Shown here piece by piece: positions 6,070 through 8,781 of a DNA stretch of 8,781 bases (position 1 is the first letter of the stretch; each line of letters begins with the position of its first letter). A model generated the notes under the pieces. It did not search any database and was not told the origin of the DNA. It was given only the letters and a program-made list of their open reading frames with translations. Both the position numbers and the translations under genes were made by a program. Source of the DNA: an uncultured Flavobacteriales bacterium (GTDB lineage Bacteria > Bacteroidota > Bacteroidia > Flavobacteriales_D > Sanyastnellaceae); contig CALACF010000220.1 of NCBI GenBank assembly GCA_937890245.1, positions 1 through 8,781 on the forward strand. Direction: 5' to 3'.

Positions 6070-8781
6070 ATGAACCGATTTCTTTCCCACCTATTCGCTG
6101 TTGTGATCACGGCAACTGCGGCCTTTGGCGCCGCACATGTCCATGCCCAAGACTTGCGAATCAACGAGGTGGATTGCGACTCGAACAGCGTCCCTGACTC
6201 ACTCGAATTCGTGGAGCTTTACGGCGCGCCTGAAATGTCGCTCGACGGATACACCCTTGTGTTCTTTAAAGGCAGTACGGACATCAGCTACGAAGTATTT
6301 AACCTCGAGGGGCAGACCATGAACGCTGAAGGATTTTTCGTTGTGGGCAACCCCGCCGTTCCTGGCGTCAACCTCGTTTTTGAACCGGGCGTGCTGCGCG
6401 ACGGAGGCGATGCGGTGGCCCTATTTGAAGGATCAGCCGATGCGTGGCCTTATGGAACGCCATTGGCCAACGTCGCCGATGCGGAACTCGTGGACGCCGT
6501 TGTTTACGGAACCAACGACCAAACGGACCCGCAACTAATTGCCGCTTTGACACCGGACCAGCCGCAACTCAACGAATGGCAAATGGGCATCGCCTTGGGC
6601 GGCGCCCTGGCCTGGGCACGCGTACCTGACGGCGGAACGGCATTTGACTCTGAGGGCATGCTTTTACAGCAGCCGACCCCAGGCGCGACCAACGTACTGA
6701 CGTGCGACGGCGGTTGGATTGTCGCCCAGGGTGGAGAGGAAACAGCCAGCATCTGTGTCGACTTGCCGGGCGGATACCTGCCTTTCGAAGTAACCACGTC
6801 GGCCATCGACAGCAACTACGGCCTGGTGATTGCCGACGCCCAAGGCAACGTCATTGATGTTGTGACCACGGCGGGTTACGACTTTGCGGGATCTCCACAG
6901 GGCCCGTGTTGGGTTTGGGGCCTGAGTTATGAGGGCGATTTGGACCCGGCCTCGATTGTCATGGGACAGCACATGGACAGCATCGCCGCAGACGGTTGCC
7001 GCGCGTTCTCCGTTCAGCCCGTACTGGTCGATCGCATTTACTGCCTGCCACCGAGTTGTGACGGCGGCTGGGTGTACACGGCGGCTGGCGCACAATCGAC
7101 GATCGGTTGCCTGGGCTTCCCCAATACGCATGTGGATTTCGGCTTTACTACGGAGAGTCTCAACGCCGACCGCTTGTTCATTATCACCGCCAGCGACGGC
7201 ACAGTGATCGACACGACTTCGACGCCGGAATACGATTTCGAGCTTTTGGGCGCTGGCGATTACGATGTGTATGTGCTGAGTTATCTCGGGGCTTTGTTGG
7301 ATGAAACGGTCGAATCGGGCGCTTCGATTTTGGCGGCTTCAGCCGATAGCTGCACGTCGATTTCTGCCAACCACCTTTCGATTGGCATATCAAACTGTGA
7401 CCCAAGCGGCTTGTGTACCGACCTGTTTTTCAGCGAATACGTCGACGGAAGCTCGTTTAATAAAGGGCTTGAGATTTACAATCCGAGCGCTTCTACGACG
7501 GCGAATCTCAGTGAGTATCTGCTTGAAACGTACAACAACGGCTCTTCGACGCCGAACCATATTTTGCAGCTCAGCGGAACGCTCGCTCCGGGCGAAGTTT
7601 TCACGGTGGCCAACGGTTCGGCAACTGTGGCGCTTACCAGCTTGGCGGACGTGCTCGATGACGTAACGCTTTTCAATGGCAATGACGTGACGCTGCTCAA
7701 GCGCAACGGGCTGGTTGTGGATGCATTGGGAAACTATGGTCAGGACCCAGGATCGGACGGATGGCCAGTGAACGACGTTACGATGTTGCACCATTCGATG
7801 AAGCGAAACAGCGACGTGACGTCGGGAACTGCGGATTGGTCTGAAGGCTTGACGCAATGGCAGACGTTCCCGGAAAACACATTCACCTTCTTCGGTTATC
7901 ACGAGGCGACGGCGTGTGGACTGGACACGACAGCCTTGCCGGGCATCGGTTTTCCGGTGGAGAATGTGCTCGCGTATGAGGGCGATCTCGTGGGACTTGA
8001 CATTCCGATTGTGCTGCCGATTCACGCGGTTTCAGCAACAGTGGAGGTTCTTGCGGGCGGCACGGCAACTGCGGTCGAAGACTTCGGAACACTCTTTCCG
8101 TTGACACTGAATTTTCCCGACGGCTTGATGGCATCGGCGCCGCTTTCGTTGAGCATTGTCGACGACTTCGAGCCCGAACCGCTCGAGTTCTTTACGCTCC
8201 TGCTCACCGTTGTACTCGATGCTGAAGCGGGCTTCGGTCCGGCAGAGGTTTTCCAGGACAGCGTGACCATCCAAATCGCCCCGAGCGACCTCGGATACCC
8301 CCATTACCCCATCGCTGATGTGCGCGGAATCAATGTGATCGGCGGCCTTGATAGTTTGTTGGTGCCCTGCGAATTGCGCGGAGTAATCCACGGATTCAAC
8401 ACCTACCCGTCGGGCCTGCAGTTCACCATCATCGACCCCACAGCGGGCATTCAGGTGTTCAGCGCGGTGGACAATTTTGACTACCTCGTGGCCGAGGGTG
8501 ACAGCGTCCGCATCCGCGGTTCAATCTCCCAATTCATGGGCCGCGCACAGATTCTGGTGGACACGCTGATTTTATCTACGGAAGGGGAGGGGTTGACCGT
8601 GCCGGAGGTGGTCAACACACTAGACGAGTACACCGAGAGTCGCCTGGTTCGTCTGAAATGCGCCGAACTTGTGGATGCCGCAGAGTGGACCAACGCACCG
8701 CCGCTATTTGATGTGCGGGTGACGACGGGCATCGACACGTTCTTGATGGTCATCGATGCTGACACGGACATCTTCGGAACA
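6070..8781 (+). CDS. Large secreted multidomain protein with two lamin-tail domains, Calx-beta and DUF5689/OB-like regions; partial, 3' end beyond window
   Basis: Open for 904 codons to the right edge, without a stop. ATG at 6070 is the only start after the in-frame TAA at 6034. Residues 1-26 form a Sec signal peptide (positive start, hydrophobic core, cleavage expected after V24-H-A26). Domains in order: lamin-tail domain 1, about 28-205 (RINEVDCDSN, LEFVELYG, LDGYTLVFFKG); two modules starting C212-DGGW and C330-DGGW; lamin-tail domain 2, about 450-612 (LFFSEYVDGSSFNKGLEIYN, then GEVFTVANG and VDALGNYG); Calx-beta-like, about 631-735 (GTATAVEDFG, LNFPDG, IVDDFEPEPLEFF); and DUF5689/OB-like from about 744 (IADVRGINVIGG, LQFTIIDPTAGIQVF, then ESRLVRLKCAELVDAAEW). 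These are adhesion- or scaffold-type exported domains common in Bacteroidota. A catalytic domain or a type IX secretion C-terminal signal could follow outside the window. No enzyme motif is visible here, so substrate and role are unknown. Confidence 0.94.
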   Translation, partial: MNRFLSHLFAVVITATAAFGAAHVHAQDLRINEVDCDSNSVPDSLEFVELYGAPEMSLDGYTLVFFKGSTDISYEVFNLEGQTMNAEGFFVVGNPAVPGVNLVFEPGVLRDGGDAVALFEGSADAWPYGTPLANVADAELVDAVVYGTNDQTDPQLIAALTPDQPQLNEWQMGIALGGALAWARVPDGGTAFDSEGMLLQQPTPGATNVLTCDGGWIVAQGGEETASICVDLPGGYLPFEVTTSAIDSNYGLVIADAQGNVIDVVTTAGYDFAGSPQGPCWVWGLSYEGDLDPASIVMGQHMDSIAADGCRAFSVQPVLVDRIYCLPPSCDGGWVYTAAGAQSTIGCLGFPNTHVDFGFTTESLNADRLFIITASDGTVIDTTSTPEYDFELLGAGDYDVYVLSYLGALLDETVESGASILAASADSCTSISANHLSIGISNCDPSGLCTDLFFSEYVDGSSFNKGLEIYNPSASTTANLSEYLLETYNNGSSTPNHILQLSGTLAPGEVFTVANGSATVALTSLADVLDDVTLFNGNDVTLLKRNGLVVDALGNYGQDPGSDGWPVNDVTMLHHSMKRNSDVTSGTADWSEGLTQWQTFPENTFTFFGYHEATACGLDTTALPGIGFPVENVLAYEGDLVGLDIPIVLPIHAVSATVEVLAGGTATAVEDFGTLFPLTLNFPDGLMASAPLSLSIVDDFEPEPLEFFTLLLTVVLDAEAGFGPAEVFQDSVTIQIAPSDLGYPHYPIADVRGINVIGGLDSLLVPCELRGVIHGFNTYPSGLQFTIIDPTAGIQVFSAVDNFDYLVAEGDSVRIRGSISQFMGRAQILVDTLILSTEGEGLTVPEVVNTLDEYTESRLVRLKCAELVDAAEWTNAPPLFDVRVTTGIDTFLMVIDADTDIFGT
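6703..7386 (+). repeat. Two tandem Cys-Asp-Gly-Gly-Trp modules within the secreted protein
   Basis: Unit 1 starts at C212 (6703) and unit 2 at C330 (7057), each about 115 residues. Shared features in order are CDGGW[IV], a second cysteine 17-18 residues on (IC in unit 1, GC in unit 2), a beta-strand pattern LVIADAQGNVIDVVTT against FIITASDGTVIDTTST, an aromatic strand (VWGLSYEGDL against VYVLSYLGAL), and a late cysteine (DGCRAFSV against DSCTSISA). Identity is low, so these are old protein repeats rather than recent DNA duplication. They resemble a module I have seen in multidomain secreted Bacteroidota proteins; I cannot give it a name or function. Confidence 0.75.

Noticed and set aside
7390..8025. 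Minus-strand open frame of 211 codons
   Set aside because: Lies antisense to lamin-tail domain 2 and the Calx-beta region, which are clearly coding on the plus strand; Arg/His-rich composition typical of a shadow frame.
1..8781. Search for a defence system, mobile element, CRISPR array, tRNA or rRNA
   Set aside because: No transposase, integrase, direct-repeat array, cloverleaf or rRNA-like sequence was seen on either strand; all DNA except the 115-bp and 6-bp gaps is explained by five genes.

Overview
The window looks like chromosomal DNA from a member of the Bacteroidota, probably a GC-rich Flavobacteriales-type lineage. Three things suggest this. The gene order DUF4175 protein / RsbW-like ATPase / ybeY / mnmG is a familiar Bacteroidota arrangement. 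The secreted protein has a lamin-tail, Calx-beta and DUF5689-like domain make-up common in that phylum. None of the starts has a strong Shine-Dalgarno sequence. The assignment below phylum level is a guess from base composition and protein style.

Layout. Positions 1-5954 hold four minus-strand genes packed as one operon, transcribed from right to left. A very large membrane-anchored DUF4175 coiled-coil protein (2604-5954) overlaps by 4 bp (ATGA) a small GHKL ATPase of the anti-sigma type (2182-2607). After a 6-bp gap comes ybeY (1687-2175, GTG start), which overlaps by 8 bp mnmG (1-1694, cut by the window edge and lacking about 60 C-terminal residues). A 115-bp spacer (5955-6069) separates this operon from a divergent plus-strand gene. 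That gene fills 6070-8781 and runs off the right edge (904 codons seen, no stop). It encodes a large exported protein: signal peptide, lamin-tail domain, two tandem Cys-Asp-Gly-Gly-Trp modules, a second lamin-tail domain, a Calx-beta-like domain and a DUF5689/OB-like region. There is no gene-free stretch above 115 bp, and I see no tRNA, rRNA, CRISPR array, insertion sequence or terminator.

How the genes relate. YbeY (16S rRNA maturation / ribosome quality control) and MnmG (wobble-uridine modification with MnmE) are core translation-fidelity genes. They sit downstream of an envelope protein of unknown function and an orphan regulatory ATPase; tight overlaps suggest translational coupling. The divergent secreted protein is probably independent of them.

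The most notable non-gene signal is a perfect 14-bp palindrome, GTTCCACGTGGAAC, at 1697-1710. It lies inside the last codons of ybeY, 2 bp upstream of the mnmG start codon. Read on the minus strand with one flanking base each side it is TGTTCCACGTGGAACC, a match to the parS centromere motif bound by ParB. It suggests that this operon carries a chromosome-segregation site and lies in the origin-proximal part of the chromosome. Apart from this the region looks like ordinary core genome plus one accessory-type secreted protein; I do not see a new defence or mobile system.
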